Assembly: GCA_025210525.1 (NCBI GenBank) | Contig: JAOARP010000039.1 | Location: 1-64,000 of the forward strand | From: Marinisporobacter sp. | GTDB taxonomy: Bacteria > Bacillota > Clostridia > Peptostreptococcales > Thermotaleaceae | Length of the DNA stretch: 64,000 bases | Direction: 5' to 3' | Shown: piece by piece, positions 33,964-45,121 of the stretch | How positions within the stretch are numbered: position 1 is the first letter of the stretch | Layout of the letters: every line of letters starts with the position of its first letter | Position numbers and translations under genes: made by a program | The notes under the pieces: generated by a model | The model's database searches: none | The model's input: only the letters and a program-made list of their open reading frames with translations | What the model was told of the DNA's origin: nothing

Positions 33964-34992
33964 CTAATGATCTATATTTTCTTTTGTTTTTATTTCAAGC
34001 TTTGTATAAATAGTTTTACTTACTGGTTGTTGATTTTTGAAAAAATAATCAAATAAAATCTTTATAGGCAAATATCCTTGCATAAAAGGTTCTTGAGTTA
34101 TAGTAAAATCTATTATTTTTTCCTTAATTAACATCACTGTTTCAGTAATTCTATCAAAACATACAATTTTTATATCTCTTCTATTTAATTCTTTTATGGC
34201 TCTTCCAACACCATCTACCCCTATACCCGTAATGTAAATAGCCTTTATATGAGGGTATTTTTTTATTAAATCAATGGTATTTTTATATGAAGATTGATTA
34301 TCTTTTATGTTTTCTATGATTTTGATTACCTTTATGTGGGAATATTCTTCTTTTATAATTTCTTCAAAGCCTATAACTCTTTCCTTTAAAGCTTTTATTT
34401 TCGAAATTCCTGTAATTATTGCCGCATCTCCGCCACTAACTAATAACTTTCCAATAAGCTCTCCTGCAACTCTCCCACTTTTTATCAGATTTTGTCCTAC
34501 AAAACACATTCTTTCTATATCTTCTAAATCTGTATTAAAGGTGATTATTTTTATATTTTCTTCAGTAAGCTTGATTAATTCTTCTTTTACACTCTCTTCA
34601 TCTAGGGGAGATAAGGCAAGAGCAGCTATATTTTTTTCCTTTAACTCATTTATACATCTTATTTGTTCATCTGTATCTACACTATTCATAAAACTTATTT
34701 CAACTAAAACCCCAAAGTCTTTTAATTCCTGATAAGCCTTTTGTATCCCTTCATAGACTTCATTGAAAAACGGATCTTCTTTACTTAATATGATTACACC
34801 TATTTTCAAGGGATTCTTTTGATATGCAAGTGCTTTTCCAGCTATATTGGGTTGATACCCTAAGTCCTGTGCTATTTTTCTTACCTTTTCTCTGACAGGT
34901 TCACTTACTCCTGGTCTATTATTCAAAACCTTATCTACTGTTCCTCTTGAAACCTTTGCAGCTTCTGCTATTGATTTTATCGTTACTCTCAT
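33964..34992 (-). CDS. LacI-family transcriptional regulator of the corrinoid operon
   Basis: A 342-residue repressor-type protein. The N-terminal LacI helix-turn-helix (IKSIAEAAKVSRGTVDKVLN, then RPGVSEPVREKVRKIAQDLGYQPN) includes the hinge helix. From about 60 a periplasmic-binding-protein-like effector domain follows (KIGVIILSKEDPFFNEVYEG, IAALALSPLDEESVKEELIK, IYITGIGVDGVGRAIKELN, IVCFDRI). Domains of this type usually bind sugars or polyols, so a methylated carbohydrate-like inducer is possible but unproven. The gene is on the same strand and immediately upstream of the operon, with matching palindromes at both promoters, so it very probably controls both itself and the operon. Its start has AAGGAGAAAAGT before the ATG. 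Confidence 0.9.
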   Translation of the reverse strand: MRVTIKSIAEAAKVSRGTVDKVLNNRPGVSEPVREKVRKIAQDLGYQPNIAGKALAYQKNPLKIGVIILSKEDPFFNEVYEGIQKAYQELKDFGVLVEISFMNSVDTDEQIRCINELKEKNIAALALSPLDEESVKEELIKLTEENIKIITFNTDLEDIERMCFVGQNLIKSGRVAGELIGKLLVSGGDAAIITGISKIKALKERVIGFEEIIKEEYSHIKVIKIIENIKDNQSSYKNTIDLIKKYPHIKAIYITGIGVDGVGRAIKELNRRDIKIVCFDRITETVMLIKEKIIDFTITQEPFMQGYLPIKILFDYFFKNQQPVSKTIYTKLEIKTKENIDH

Positions 34993-35004
34993 ACTTTTCT
35001 CCTT

Positions 35005-35020
35005 GCGTGCACGTGCTCGT
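35005..35020. promoter_or_regulatory. Second LacI-type operator, in the regulator's own promoter
   Basis: GCGTGCACGTGCTCGT shares the ACGTGCTCG motif and dyad with the operator at 33907-33928. It lies about 10-25 bases downstream of the predicted transcription start of the regulator gene, which suggests autorepression. Confidence 0.65.
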
Positions 35021-35035
35021 TATTCTTATGTACTT

Positions 35036-35064
35036 ATATTACAATATTATTTTTCATATTGCAA
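35036..35064 (-). promoter_or_regulatory. Promoter of the LacI-type regulator gene
   Basis: On the minus strand: TTGCAA (35059-35064), 17-base spacer, TAATAT (35036-35041). The rest of the 340-bp spacer up to 35332 is AT-rich, with promoter-like segments for the diguanylate cyclase but no gene. Confidence 0.5.
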
Positions 35065-35332
35065 TATAATTTGAAAATTTTTTGAAAACTTATAGATATA
35101 CTTTATTTTTAACTTCTACTTAAAAATATACTAACTTTTACATGCTATTATATGTATAATTGTTAAATAGTTATACATATAAAGTATTATCAGTAAGATA
35201 TTTCATGTTTTTTATTTTATATTTTAGGAAATTTTATAGAAAAATTTTTAACTTTCCTATAAAATAACATATAATACTATTATTTCATTAATACATGCCA
35301 ACCGACACTTTATCATATTTGGGGGGATTTCT

Positions 35333-36493
35333 ATGTCTTCATTTTTCAAAAGCTTTTTTAATCCTATTTTCCCTGAGCATAAAAATGAATTTTTCCAAAA
35401 AAAGTTTATGCATAATAATTTGAGCATATTATGTTTATCAGTTTTTTTAACTATAGAACAATTTTATTATGGTTTATATATTCGAGAACCAGGAACTTTT
35501 ATTCAAGAGATTCATTTTTTCACTGCTGGCATTATGTTAATTTATTCTATCATAAGTATATATATTCATTTCAAGAAACCAGTTTGTATTTCTTGGCTCT
35601 GTAAAACTTATGACATTAGTTTTGGTTTTTATGGTTTTTTAATTGCAATCATAAGATCTTTGTTCATACAAAATAATATATTTTCACTTCCCACCATATA
35701 CATTGCAGTACTTTATGGGTTTGGCGTAATATTTTACTTTCATCCATTAAAAAGCTTTTTTATTTACGCCATCACAAGTACCATTTTAATTGTAGGATTG
35801 CCAGTATTTCAACCGTCTATTATACCCACTAGCTACATACAGGATACTTTATCTAATAATATCATTGCTTGGATTGCCTCAGTAATTAATTATCGAAAAT
35901 ATGTAAAAGAATTTATGGCTCAAAAAATTATTACTAAAAATAATCAAGAGCTTCAAGAAAAAACTCTCCAAATCCAAAAGATGAATGAACAATTAAAAGA
36001 GCTATCCACAATAGACGGATTAACCAATATTTATAACCGTCGAAAATTAGATGAAATTTTAGCATATGAATATAATAGAGTAAAAAGATATGGCAAAGCC
36101 TTCTCTGTTATTCTATTAGATTTAGACTTATTTAAATCTGTTAATGATACCTATGGTCATAATGTAGGAGATCAAGTGTTAATTGAAACAGCTGAAATAT
36201 TAAAAAATAATATTCGGAGCAGTGATTTAGTCGGTAGATGGGGAGGAGAAGAATTTTTAATTATTTGCCCTAATACCGATATTCATCAAGCATTATGTGT
36301 ATCTGAAAAATTGAGAATAGCCATTGAAACCCACAAATTTCCTGTTGCAAATAAAAGAACGAGTAGCTTCGGCGTATCAACTTATCAAAAGGGAGATACC
36401 ATCGGTACTTTAATCAGTAGAGCTGATAAGGGATTATATCAAGCAAAGAAAAAGGGAAGAAATCGAGTTGAAGTGGCTTGTTTAAACTTTTGA
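35333..36493 (+). CDS. Membrane diguanylate cyclase (GGDEF domain)
   Basis: A 386-residue protein. Residues about 25-195 contain five or six hydrophobic segments forming a membrane sensor region (for example NLSILCLSVFLTI, FFTAGIMLIYSIISIYI). A short coiled linker (KNNQELQEKTLQIQKMNEQL) precedes the GGDEF domain from about 220 (STIDGLTNIYNRRKLDEIL). The active site reads RWGGEEF near 301-307, and an RSSD inhibitory-site motif lies five residues before it, so the enzyme should make cyclic di-GMP and be product-inhibited. No EAL or HD-GYP partner is in the window. Two c-di-GMP-I riboswitches (11.7 and 52.8 kb) provide possible local targets. The GGGGGG ribosome binding site is strong. The signal sensed is unknown. 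Confidence 0.93.
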   Translation: MSSFFKSFFNPIFPEHKNEFFQKKFMHNNLSILCLSVFLTIEQFYYGLYIREPGTFIQEIHFFTAGIMLIYSIISIYIHFKKPVCISWLCKTYDISFGFYGFLIAIIRSLFIQNNIFSLPTIYIAVLYGFGVIFYFHPLKSFFIYAITSTILIVGLPVFQPSIIPTSYIQDTLSNNIIAWIASVINYRKYVKEFMAQKIITKNNQELQEKTLQIQKMNEQLKELSTIDGLTNIYNRRKLDEILAYEYNRVKRYGKAFSVILLDLDLFKSVNDTYGHNVGDQVLIETAEILKNNIRSSDLVGRWGGEEFLIICPNTDIHQALCVSEKLRIAIETHKFPVANKRTSSFGVSTYQKGDTIGTLISRADKGLYQAKKKGRNRVEVACLNF

Positions 36494-36522
36494 ATTCACT
36501 AAAAATTTTATCGCAATCTAAA

Positions 36523-36576
36523 AATAGGTGGTGATCGTTGCCTAAAAATAGGACAAATGATCACCACCTATGTATA
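36523..36576. terminator. Terminator between the diguanylate cyclase and guaA
   Basis: A perfect 13-bp stem, ATAGGTGGTGATC with GATCACCACCTAT, encloses a 22-base loop that itself contains CCTAAAAATAGG. It is followed by a T-rich tract and lies between convergent genes. Confidence 0.7.
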
Positions 36577-36619
36577 TATTTTAAATATCAATATTTCAAT
36601 ATTTTTCAGCTGCTACCCT

Positions 36620-38155
36620 CTACTCCCACTCGATCGTTGAAGGTGGTTTACTCGTTACATCATAAACGATTCTATTTACATTATCTACTTCGTTAACAAT
36701 TCTATTAGATATTTTTTCAATTACTTCATAAGGAATTCTTGCCCAGTCACTAGTCATACCATCACTGCTTGTTACAGCTCTTAGTGCTACTGTATGTGAG
36801 TAAGTTCTTTCGTCTCCCATAACTCCAACACTTCTGATGTTTGGTAGAGCTGTGAAGTATTGCCATATTTCTCTATGAAGATTTGCTTTTCTTATTTCTT
36901 CTCTTAAAATAGCATCTGACTCTCTTACGATATGAAGTTTATCCTCTGTTATTTCGCCTAGAACTCTGATTGCAAGTCCTGGTCCTGGGAAAGGTTGTCT
37001 CCATACGACTTCTTCTGGAATTTCTAATTCTTCTCCAACTTTTCTTACCTCATCTTTGAATAATTGTCTTAAAGGCTCAATTAATGAAAATTGGATATCT
37101 TCTGGTAGGCCACCTACATTGTGATGACTCTTAATAACAGATGCTGTATCCGTTCCACTTTCTATTACGTCAGGATAAACCGTTCCTTGTACAAGATAAT
37201 CTATTTGTCCAATCTTTGAAGATTCTTCTTCAAATACACGAATAAATTCTTCTCCGATAATTTTTCTCTTTGTTTCAGGATCTGTTACCCCTTTTAATTT
37301 TCCTAAGAATCTTTCTTGCGCATTAACTCTTATTAAATTCATATGGAACTTTTCTTTAAAAAGTTCTTCTACTTGATCTCCTTCGTTCTTTCTAAGAAGA
37401 CCATGATCTACAAAGATACAAGTTAATTGATCTCCTATTGCTTTATGTACCATTACGGCTGCAACAGATGAATCTACTCCTCCTGATAATGCACATAGTA
37501 CCTTTTTATCGCCAACTTTTTCTCTGATCTCTTTGATGCTTTGATTTGTGAAATCATGCATATCCCAATCTCCACTGCATTCACATACTTCATATAGGAA
37601 ATTCTTAATCATTTCTCTTCCCTTTTCAGAATGCTCTACCTCTGGATGGAATTGAACTGCATATAATTTCTTTTCAGTATGATTCATAGCAGCTACTGGA
37701 CAGTGGTCTGTTGTAGCTGTAATTTCAAATCCTTCAGGTGCTACTTCTATATAATCAGTATGACTCATCCAACATTTAGATTCATCCGGAATGTCAACAA
37801 ACAAACCTTCTCTATTTTTTATCTTTAATTCAACTCTTCCATATTCTCTTGTAGAAGCTTTTGTTACTTTTCCACCAAATAAATGGGCCATTAATTGTCC
37901 ACCATAGCAAATCCCAAGAATTGGAATACCTAATTCAAATATTTCTTTTCCGATTGTAGGTGCATTTTCAGCATATGCACTATTAGGTCCTCCTGTGAAA
38001 ATAATCCCCTTTGGATTTTTTTCTTTTATTTTCTCTAAAGGAGTTTTATAAGAAACAACCTCACAATATACATTTTTTTCTCTTACACGTCTTGCAATTA
38101 ACTCCTTGTATTGTCCACCAAAATCGATTACAAGTACTAATTCATGTTTATTCAT
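36620..38155 (-). CDS. guaA: GMP synthase (glutamine-hydrolysing)
   Basis: A 511-residue enzyme making GMP from XMP, ATP and glutamine. The class I glutaminase domain (about 1-195) contains [18 protein letters not shown] with the nucleophilic Cys and [13 protein letters not shown] with the catalytic His and Glu. The ATP pyrophosphatase domain has the PP-loop [18 protein letters not shown] near 220. The C-terminal dimerisation region ends [13 protein letters not shown], the standard GuaA terminus. Its length is typical. It begins 10 bp downstream of guaB on the same strand and so belongs to the riboswitch-controlled guaBA operon. AGGAGGAC precedes the ATG. Confidence 0.97.
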   Translation of the reverse strand: MNKHELVLVIDFGGQYKELIARRVREKNVYCEVVSYKTPLEKIKEKNPKGIIFTGGPNSAYAENAPTIGKEIFELGIPILGICYGGQLMAHLFGGKVTKASTREYGRVELKIKNREGLFVDIPDESKCWMSHTDYIEVAPEGFEITATTDHCPVAAMNHTEKKLYAVQFHPEVEHSEKGREMIKNFLYEVCECSGDWDMHDFTNQSIKEIREKVGDKKVLCALSGGVDSSVAAVMVHKAIGDQLTCIFVDHGLLRKNEGDQVEELFKEKFHMNLIRVNAQERFLGKLKGVTDPETKRKIIGEEFIRVFEEESSKIGQIDYLVQGTVYPDVIESGTDTASVIKSHHNVGGLPEDIQFSLIEPLRQLFKDEVRKVGEELEIPEEVVWRQPFPGPGLAIRVLGEITEDKLHIVRESDAILREEIRKANLHREIWQYFTALPNIRSVGVMGDERTYSHTVALRAVTSSDGMTSDWARIPYEVIEKISNRIVNEVDNVNRIVYDVTSKPPSTIEWE

Positions 38156-38165
38156 ATAGTCCTCC

Positions 38166-39656
<1,491 letters not shown>

Positions 39657-39680
39657 CTATTTTATTTTTTCCAATATATA

Positions 39681-39728
39681 CAAAAAAATCCACGCACTAT
39701 TTCACGAGTGAAATTATTACATGGATTG
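39681..39728 (-). terminator. Riboswitch-controlled terminator upstream of guaB
   Basis: On the minus strand ATCCATG pairs with CGTGGAT, with an inner TTTCACTCGTGAAA stem, followed by TTTTTTTG. It is the expression platform downstream of the purine aptamer. Confidence 0.85.
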
Positions 39729-39762
39729 TCTACAAAACCACTTTTCGGTCTATAATAATTCC

Positions 39763-39832
39763 ACTCATAGTTAGATCATTTACGGTGATCTTGTAGAAAC
39801 ACCCAAGCCTTATTCTCGGATATATATGAGAG
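39763..39832 (-). promoter_or_regulatory. Purine riboswitch, guanine type
   Basis: The minus strand shows TCTCATATATATCCGAG, GTTTCTACAAGATC, ACCGTAAATGATCT and AACTATGAG, the P1/L2/L3/J3-1 elements of purine aptamers. The discriminating J3/1 base is C (AACTATG), which favours guanine over adenine. With the terminator at 39681-39728 it would switch off guaBA when guanine is plentiful. The remaining 130 bp up to 40029 are AT-rich and contain promoters for both sides; no gene is seen there. Confidence 0.92.
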
Positions 39833-40029
39833 GTACCAATATTTATATTTCTATATAAGGTATCAAATATTCACCAACCTGTCAATAAAGATTAAGGAAA
39901 ATTAACATATTCGGAATATTCCAACTAGCACCTGTTTTATTGAAAAACCTTGTTATACATTTAAGAATTGCTATATAATGTATATATTGTAATTTACTAG
40001 TATACATTCAAAAGGAGTTGAATTTTACA

Positions 40030-40194
40030 ATGTCTCCGTTATCTAATTTATCCAGTATTTTTATTTTAATCTATTTGGCATTTATAGTTTACATGATTTA
40101 TCTTTTCCATACATTAGCCATGTCTAATAAACAAATCGCAGAATCTATGGAAAAATTAGTTGCAAAAATTGATCAAATAAATACCAAAAAATAA
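40030..40194 (+). CDS. Small single-span membrane protein (54 aa)
   Basis: A 54-residue protein: a short polar start (MSPLSNLSS), one hydrophobic span of about 20 residues (IFILIYLAFIVYMIYLFHTL), then an amphipathic tail (ISESMEKLVAKIDQI-like, ending NTKK). AAAAGGAG lies 11 bases before the ATG. The layout suggests a membrane-anchored small protein with a helical cytosolic tail. No family is recognised with confidence. It is transcribed divergently from guaBA and ends before a shared terminator. Confidence 0.6.
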   Translation: MSPLSNLSSIFILIYLAFIVYMIYLFHTLAMSNKQIAESMEKLVAKIDQINTKK

Positions 40195-40251
40195 TAAACT
40201 TGTTATTTCCTATTTTATCTAATTTTTCTCACTTATTCAACAAGATTATAT

Positions 40252-40293
40252 AAAAAGCAGTGAAGTGTTTTTACAATCACTTCACTGCTTTTT
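40252..40293. terminator. Bidirectional terminator
   Basis: Perfect 16-bp arms AAAAAGCAGTGAAGTG and CACTTCACTGCTTTTT with a 10-base loop lie between two convergent small genes. The left T-run serves the minus strand and the right T-run the plus strand. Confidence 0.85.
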
Positions 40294-40458
40294 ATCATTT
40301 TCTAATTGATTTTCTAGATCCTCCAATGGAATAGCTCCTGAATCTTCTCCATAAAGAACATTTTCTGGCATTTCGTTTAATATTTTACTACTTACTGCTG
40401 TATTTTGTGATTTTTTCCCACGAAACCCTTTAAAGACTTTATTCATAAATCCATTCAT
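40282..40458 (-). CDS. Small hypothetical protein (58 aa)
   Basis: A 58-residue protein with a basic, aromatic N-terminus (MNGFMNKVFKGFRGKKSQ) and an acidic C-terminal half (EDSGAIPLEDLENQLEND). GGAGGATGGTTAG precedes the ATG. The last codons lie in the shared terminator. No family is recognised. It is divergent from two CotF-like spore coat genes, so a sporulation role is possible but only suggested by location. The 287 bp between this gene and 40746 hold two TATTTTTTACATG motifs (about 40621 and 40658) and look like sporulation-type promoter sequence. Confidence 0.55.
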   Translation of the reverse strand: MNGFMNKVFKGFRGKKSQNTAVSSKILNEMPENVLYGEDSGAIPLEDLENQLENDKKQ

Positions 40459-40745
40459 CTAACCATCCTCCTAAAATATTATTTATAATTGTTTTTAGTT
40501 TTTCCTATATTTCATTAGTTATGATAAGTATTTTTTATTTTATATGACCAATTCTCACACTATATTGGTTTTACAATATTTTATCTTGTAAAAATTTTTT
40601 ATCCTAGACTCAAATACACCTATTTTTTACATGTATTCATCTTTCTGTATATAGGCATATTTTTTACATGCTATATCTTTTATATTAAATTCAAATAATA
40701 ATTTCGTAACCTATAAAAAACCTTTCAAAAGGAGGATTATGAATT

Positions 40746-40967
40746 ATGGCAGTGAATAATCAAACTACTACTAAGCCTCAATTAGATGCATCAAACTTAA
40801 AGGTTTTAGAAGACCAATTAAACTATGAATGCATGCTTAACAAAAAATTTAGCCAATATGCTGAATACTGTACAGACCCACAGCTTAAAAATGTTTGTCA
40901 ACAAGGTGCTCAAAAACATCATCAAAACTATACAGACCTTTTAAATTATCTAAATTCTCATCAATAA
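40746..40967 (+). CDS. CotF-like spore coat-associated protein
   Basis: A 73-residue protein starting MAVNNQTTTKPQLDASNLKV with a helical body (LEDQLNYECMLNKKFSQYAEYC, then LKNVCQQGAQKHHQNYTDLL). This resembles the ferritin-like helical pair found in small CotF/YhcQ-type coat proteins of clostridia. Two Cys and paired His are present. The ATG follows GGAGGATTATGAATT. It is followed 27 bp later by a second CotF-related gene, forming a two-gene unit. It is probably made in the mother cell late in sporulation. The family call is by pattern, not by a strict motif. Confidence 0.7.
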   Translation: MAVNNQTTTKPQLDASNLKVLEDQLNYECMLNKKFSQYAEYCTDPQLKNVCQQGAQKHHQNYTDLLNYLNSHQ

Positions 40968-40994
40968 TTTAAACTTAAGAAGGAGGATGCTTTC

Positions 40995-41273
40995 ATGGCA
41001 CATCAAGCAAGCTTCACTGAAAAGGAATTGATGAACGACTTATTAATGTCTGAAAAACAAGTTGCTTCTGCTTATACAACAGGAATCACAGAAAGTTCTT
41101 GTACAAATTTAAGAGACATCTTAACGCAATGTGAGAATAATGTATTATGCAATCAAGAATCAGTCTTCCAAGCAATGAGCCAAAGAGGTTGGTATACAGT
41201 AAAAAAAGCTGCTAGCCAAGATGTACAAAGTGCAAAAGGTAAATTTAATCAAATGCAACATGAATTAAGATAA
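40995..41273 (+). CDS. Spore coat protein, CotF family
   Basis: A 92-residue helical protein. FTEKELMNDLLMSEKQVASAY (residues 7-27) is the recognised CotF/YhcQ signature, followed by ESSCTNLRDILTQCENNV and a C-terminal segment with QRGWYTVKKAA (tryptophan-tyrosine motif common in these coat proteins). The length matches the family. AGGAGGATGC lies before the ATG. It is second gene of a two-gene unit with the shorter CotF-like protein and ends at a terminator shared with groEL. Confidence 0.85.
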   Translation: MAHQASFTEKELMNDLLMSEKQVASAYTTGITESSCTNLRDILTQCENNVLCNQESVFQAMSQRGWYTVKKAASQDVQSAKGKFNQMQHELR

Positions 41274-41278
41274 GAAAA

Positions 41279-41318
41279 AAGAGAGAATAGCTTTTATACT
41301 ATTCTCTCTCATTGATTT
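41279..41318. terminator. Terminator between the CotF gene and groEL
   Basis: GAGAGAATAG and CTATTCTCTC form a 10-bp stem followed by TCATTGATTTTTTATT. It is flanked by A-runs on the other side, so it can serve both convergent genes. Confidence 0.8.
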
Positions 41319-41322
41319 TTTA

Positions 41323-42966
<1,644 letters not shown>

Positions 42967-42988
42967 CTAATTATGTAATCGATTTTTA

Positions 42989-43273
42989 TTACTCAACAAT
43001 TGCTAAAATATCATTTTGTCTTAAAATAGTGTATTCAACACCTTCATATTTTACTTCTGTTCCTGCATATTTAGAAAAAATTACTTTGTCTCCTACTTTT
43101 ACTTCCATTTGTACTTCTTTTCCCTCTACTATTCCACCTGGTCCTACAGCTACGATTTCAGCCATTTGTGGTTGTTCCTTTGCTTGTGTTGGAAGAACAA
43201 TCCCACTTTTTGTCTTTTCTTCTGCTTCAAGCTTCTTAATTACTACTCTGTCACCTAATGGTTTAATATTCAT
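42989..43273 (-). CDS. groES: Co-chaperonin GroES (Hsp10)
   Basis: A 94-residue co-chaperonin ([20 protein letters not shown]..., mobile loop [16 protein letters not shown]-terminal [16 protein letters not shown]). It forms the heptameric lid of GroEL. It is first gene of the groESL operon, 46 bp after the CIRCE element. The AGGAGGG site fixes the ATG. Confidence 0.98.
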   Translation of the reverse strand: MNIKPLGDRVVIKKLEAEEKTKSGIVLPTQAKEQPQMAEIVAVGPGGIVEGKEVQMEVKVGDKVIFSKYAGTEVKYEGVEYTILRQNDILAIVE

Positions 43274-43319
43274 AAGTAACCCTCCTTGACTATATTAAAA
43301 TCATAATTTTTACTCTTTG

Positions 43320-43346
43320 TTAGCACTCACTAAGGTTGAGTGCTAA
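43320..43346. promoter_or_regulatory. CIRCE operator (HrcA binding site)
   Basis: A perfect TTAGCACTC-N9-GAGTGCTAA inverted repeat at 43320-43346, upstream of groES. HrcA repression of groESL is expected. The remainder of the 320-bp spacer (to 43595) is AT-rich and has no gene; it includes the groES promoter region just upstream of the operator. Confidence 0.97.
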
Positions 43347-43595
43347 CTATAATGTATTATATCTATAACCATTAATCAAATTCTATTTTACCACATTTTC
43401 AAGTCACATTTCCTATTTTATTCAATTATTCAAAAATTTATTCTACTTTCCCAAGAAATCTATGTATTTCTTTTATTTTCTTAATTTTTCATATTATAAA
43501 GAAATATATTCTAAAAATAAATGCATTTTCAAGATCTATAAAGCTATTTTTTCTGCTTAAATATCAAAAAAATTTCTAAGAAGTATAGATTCCTA

Positions 43596-44636
43596 CTATA
43601 AAAATGATAACTGCTCTATTTTTTGATCTGAAAAATTTGACACAGTAAGCCCAATAAGTCTTATTGACTTATCCATGTTTGCCTCATCTAAAATATCAGA
43701 AGCAATATGATAAATATCTGCTCTTGAATGGATATATTCATGGATCGTTCTACTTTTGGTATGACTCTCAAAATCTGAAGTTTTCATCTTCACTGTAATA
43801 GTTTTTGCCGTTACTTTTTTCTTCAACATTATATTTTCAACTTCCTCTGAAAATTTATAAAGATAATTTCTCAAATAATCTCTATCTTGAGTATCTTCCT
43901 TAAGAGTTATTTCTTTTCCTATGGATTTTCTTTCTCTTCTTGGTTCTACTGCTCTATGGTCTATTCCTCTAATTCGATGATATATTTCTAGTCCATATTT
44001 TCCAAAGTAATCTATTAAATAGCCCTGAGGAAGTTTCATTAAATCTTCTATGGTAAATACACCTATATTATTCAATCTTTTAGCAGATTTTTTTCCTATT
44101 CCATATACTTGTCTAATAGATAAAGGCTTTAAAATATCTGGTACCATATTCTTTGTAATGATTTTCAATCCATTTGGTTTATTCCAATCAGAAGCTAGTT
44201 TTGCTAAAAATTTATTGTAAGAAATTCCTGCTGATAAAGTTAAACCCGTCTCTTTCATAACTTTTTTCTTTATACAGTTAGCTATTTCAATAGGTTTTTT
44301 ATCTAAACCCGTAACGTCTAAATATGCTTCATCTATAGATAAGGGTTCTACTAAATTCGTTATCTCATAAAATGTATTAAAAACTTCTCTAGATACTTCC
44401 TTATACCGCTCCATCCTTACAGGGACAAATATACCATGAGGACATTTCTTTTTAGCCATAAATCCAGGCATAGCAGACCTCACCCCATATTTTCTAGCTT
44501 CATAGGAGCAAGTACAAACAACCCCTCTATTACTTTGCCCTCCTACAATGATAGGCTTTCCTTTAAGATTAGGATTATCTTTTTGCTCTACCGAAGCAAA
44601 AAAAGCATCTAAATCTACATGTATAATGTTCCTCAC
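43596..44636 (-). CDS. dinB: DNA polymerase IV (Y-family)
   Basis: A 346-residue lesion-bypass polymerase. Conserved Y-family motifs: IIHVDLDAFFASVEQ at the start (metal ligand Asp), PIIVGGQSNRGVVCTCSYEARKYG, EPLSIDEAYLDVTGL with the catalytic Asp-Glu, and a helix-hairpin-helix region (IRQVYGIGKKSAKRLNNIG). A little-finger domain follows. I start at the GTG encoding MRNIIHVD (44636), which has GGGGTGA at correct distance; an upstream GTG at 44648 is possible but poorer. The protein ends before any clear beta-clamp motif except QIEQLSFL at the C-terminus, which fits a clamp-binding peptide (QxxLxF-like). Confidence 0.93.
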   Translation of the reverse strand: MRNIIHVDLDAFFASVEQKDNPNLKGKPIIVGGQSNRGVVCTCSYEARKYGVRSAMPGFMAKKKCPHGIFVPVRMERYKEVSREVFNTFYEITNLVEPLSIDEAYLDVTGLDKKPIEIANCIKKKVMKETGLTLSAGISYNKFLAKLASDWNKPNGLKIITKNMVPDILKPLSIRQVYGIGKKSAKRLNNIGVFTIEDLMKLPQGYLIDYFGKYGLEIYHRIRGIDHRAVEPRRERKSIGKEITLKEDTQDRDYLRNYLYKFSEEVENIMLKKKVTAKTITVKMKTSDFESHTKSRTIHEYIHSRADIYHIASDILDEANMDKSIRLIGLTVSNFSDQKIEQLSFL

Positions 44637-44851
44637 AACTATAGTCACCCCATCTTACTCATCCTTATTCATATAACTAATAGAATCATTGATACTTCTA
44701 TTTTACATGAAAGTCTTTTTCAAAGATACATCTTAATAAATCATTGTATATCTATATCTTTTGAAATAATCATCCCATTAACTACCAAAAGGAATTCTAT
44801 GTCTTATATGGAATACTCATATGATAAAATCTTATGAAGGAGGCTATTTCT

Positions 44852-45070
44852 ATGGAAAATCAAAAAATAGTAGACTATATCATACAAGAAAAATTTAAGG
44901 AGGTATTAATTGCAAACAGACAAGGAAGATTGTATGATTTCAGAAATGAACTAAAAAAGGAACTTGAGGTCACTTTAGAAAAACTTCATAATCCTAATCA
45001 AATAAAAGAAATAGAAATCATATTAAATGAAATAAAAAATGATTATACTCATATTGATTGGATGAATTAA
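44852..45070 (+). CDS. Hypothetical 72-aa helical protein
   Basis: A charged, all-helical 72-residue protein (starts MENQKIVDYIIQEKFKEVLI, ends DYTHIDWMN) with no recognised domain. I start at 44852 because GAAGGAGG lies 8 bases before it; the earlier in-frame ATG at 44834 overlaps that ribosome binding site. It is a single-gene unit between dinB and a YjiH-like gene, followed by a strong bidirectional terminator. Confidence 0.65.
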   Translation: MENQKIVDYIIQEKFKEVLIANRQGRLYDFRNELKKELEVTLEKLHNPNQIKEIEIILNEIKNDYTHIDWMN

Positions 45071-45114
45071 TTAAAATACCTCCTAAGGATCAGATTCTTC
45101 AGGAGGTATTTTAA
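45071..45114. terminator. Bidirectional terminator
   Basis: TTAAAATACCTCCT pairs with AGGAGGTATTTTAA around a 16-base loop, with A/T tracts on both sides, between convergent genes. Confidence 0.85.
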
Positions 45115-45121
45115 TATATTT

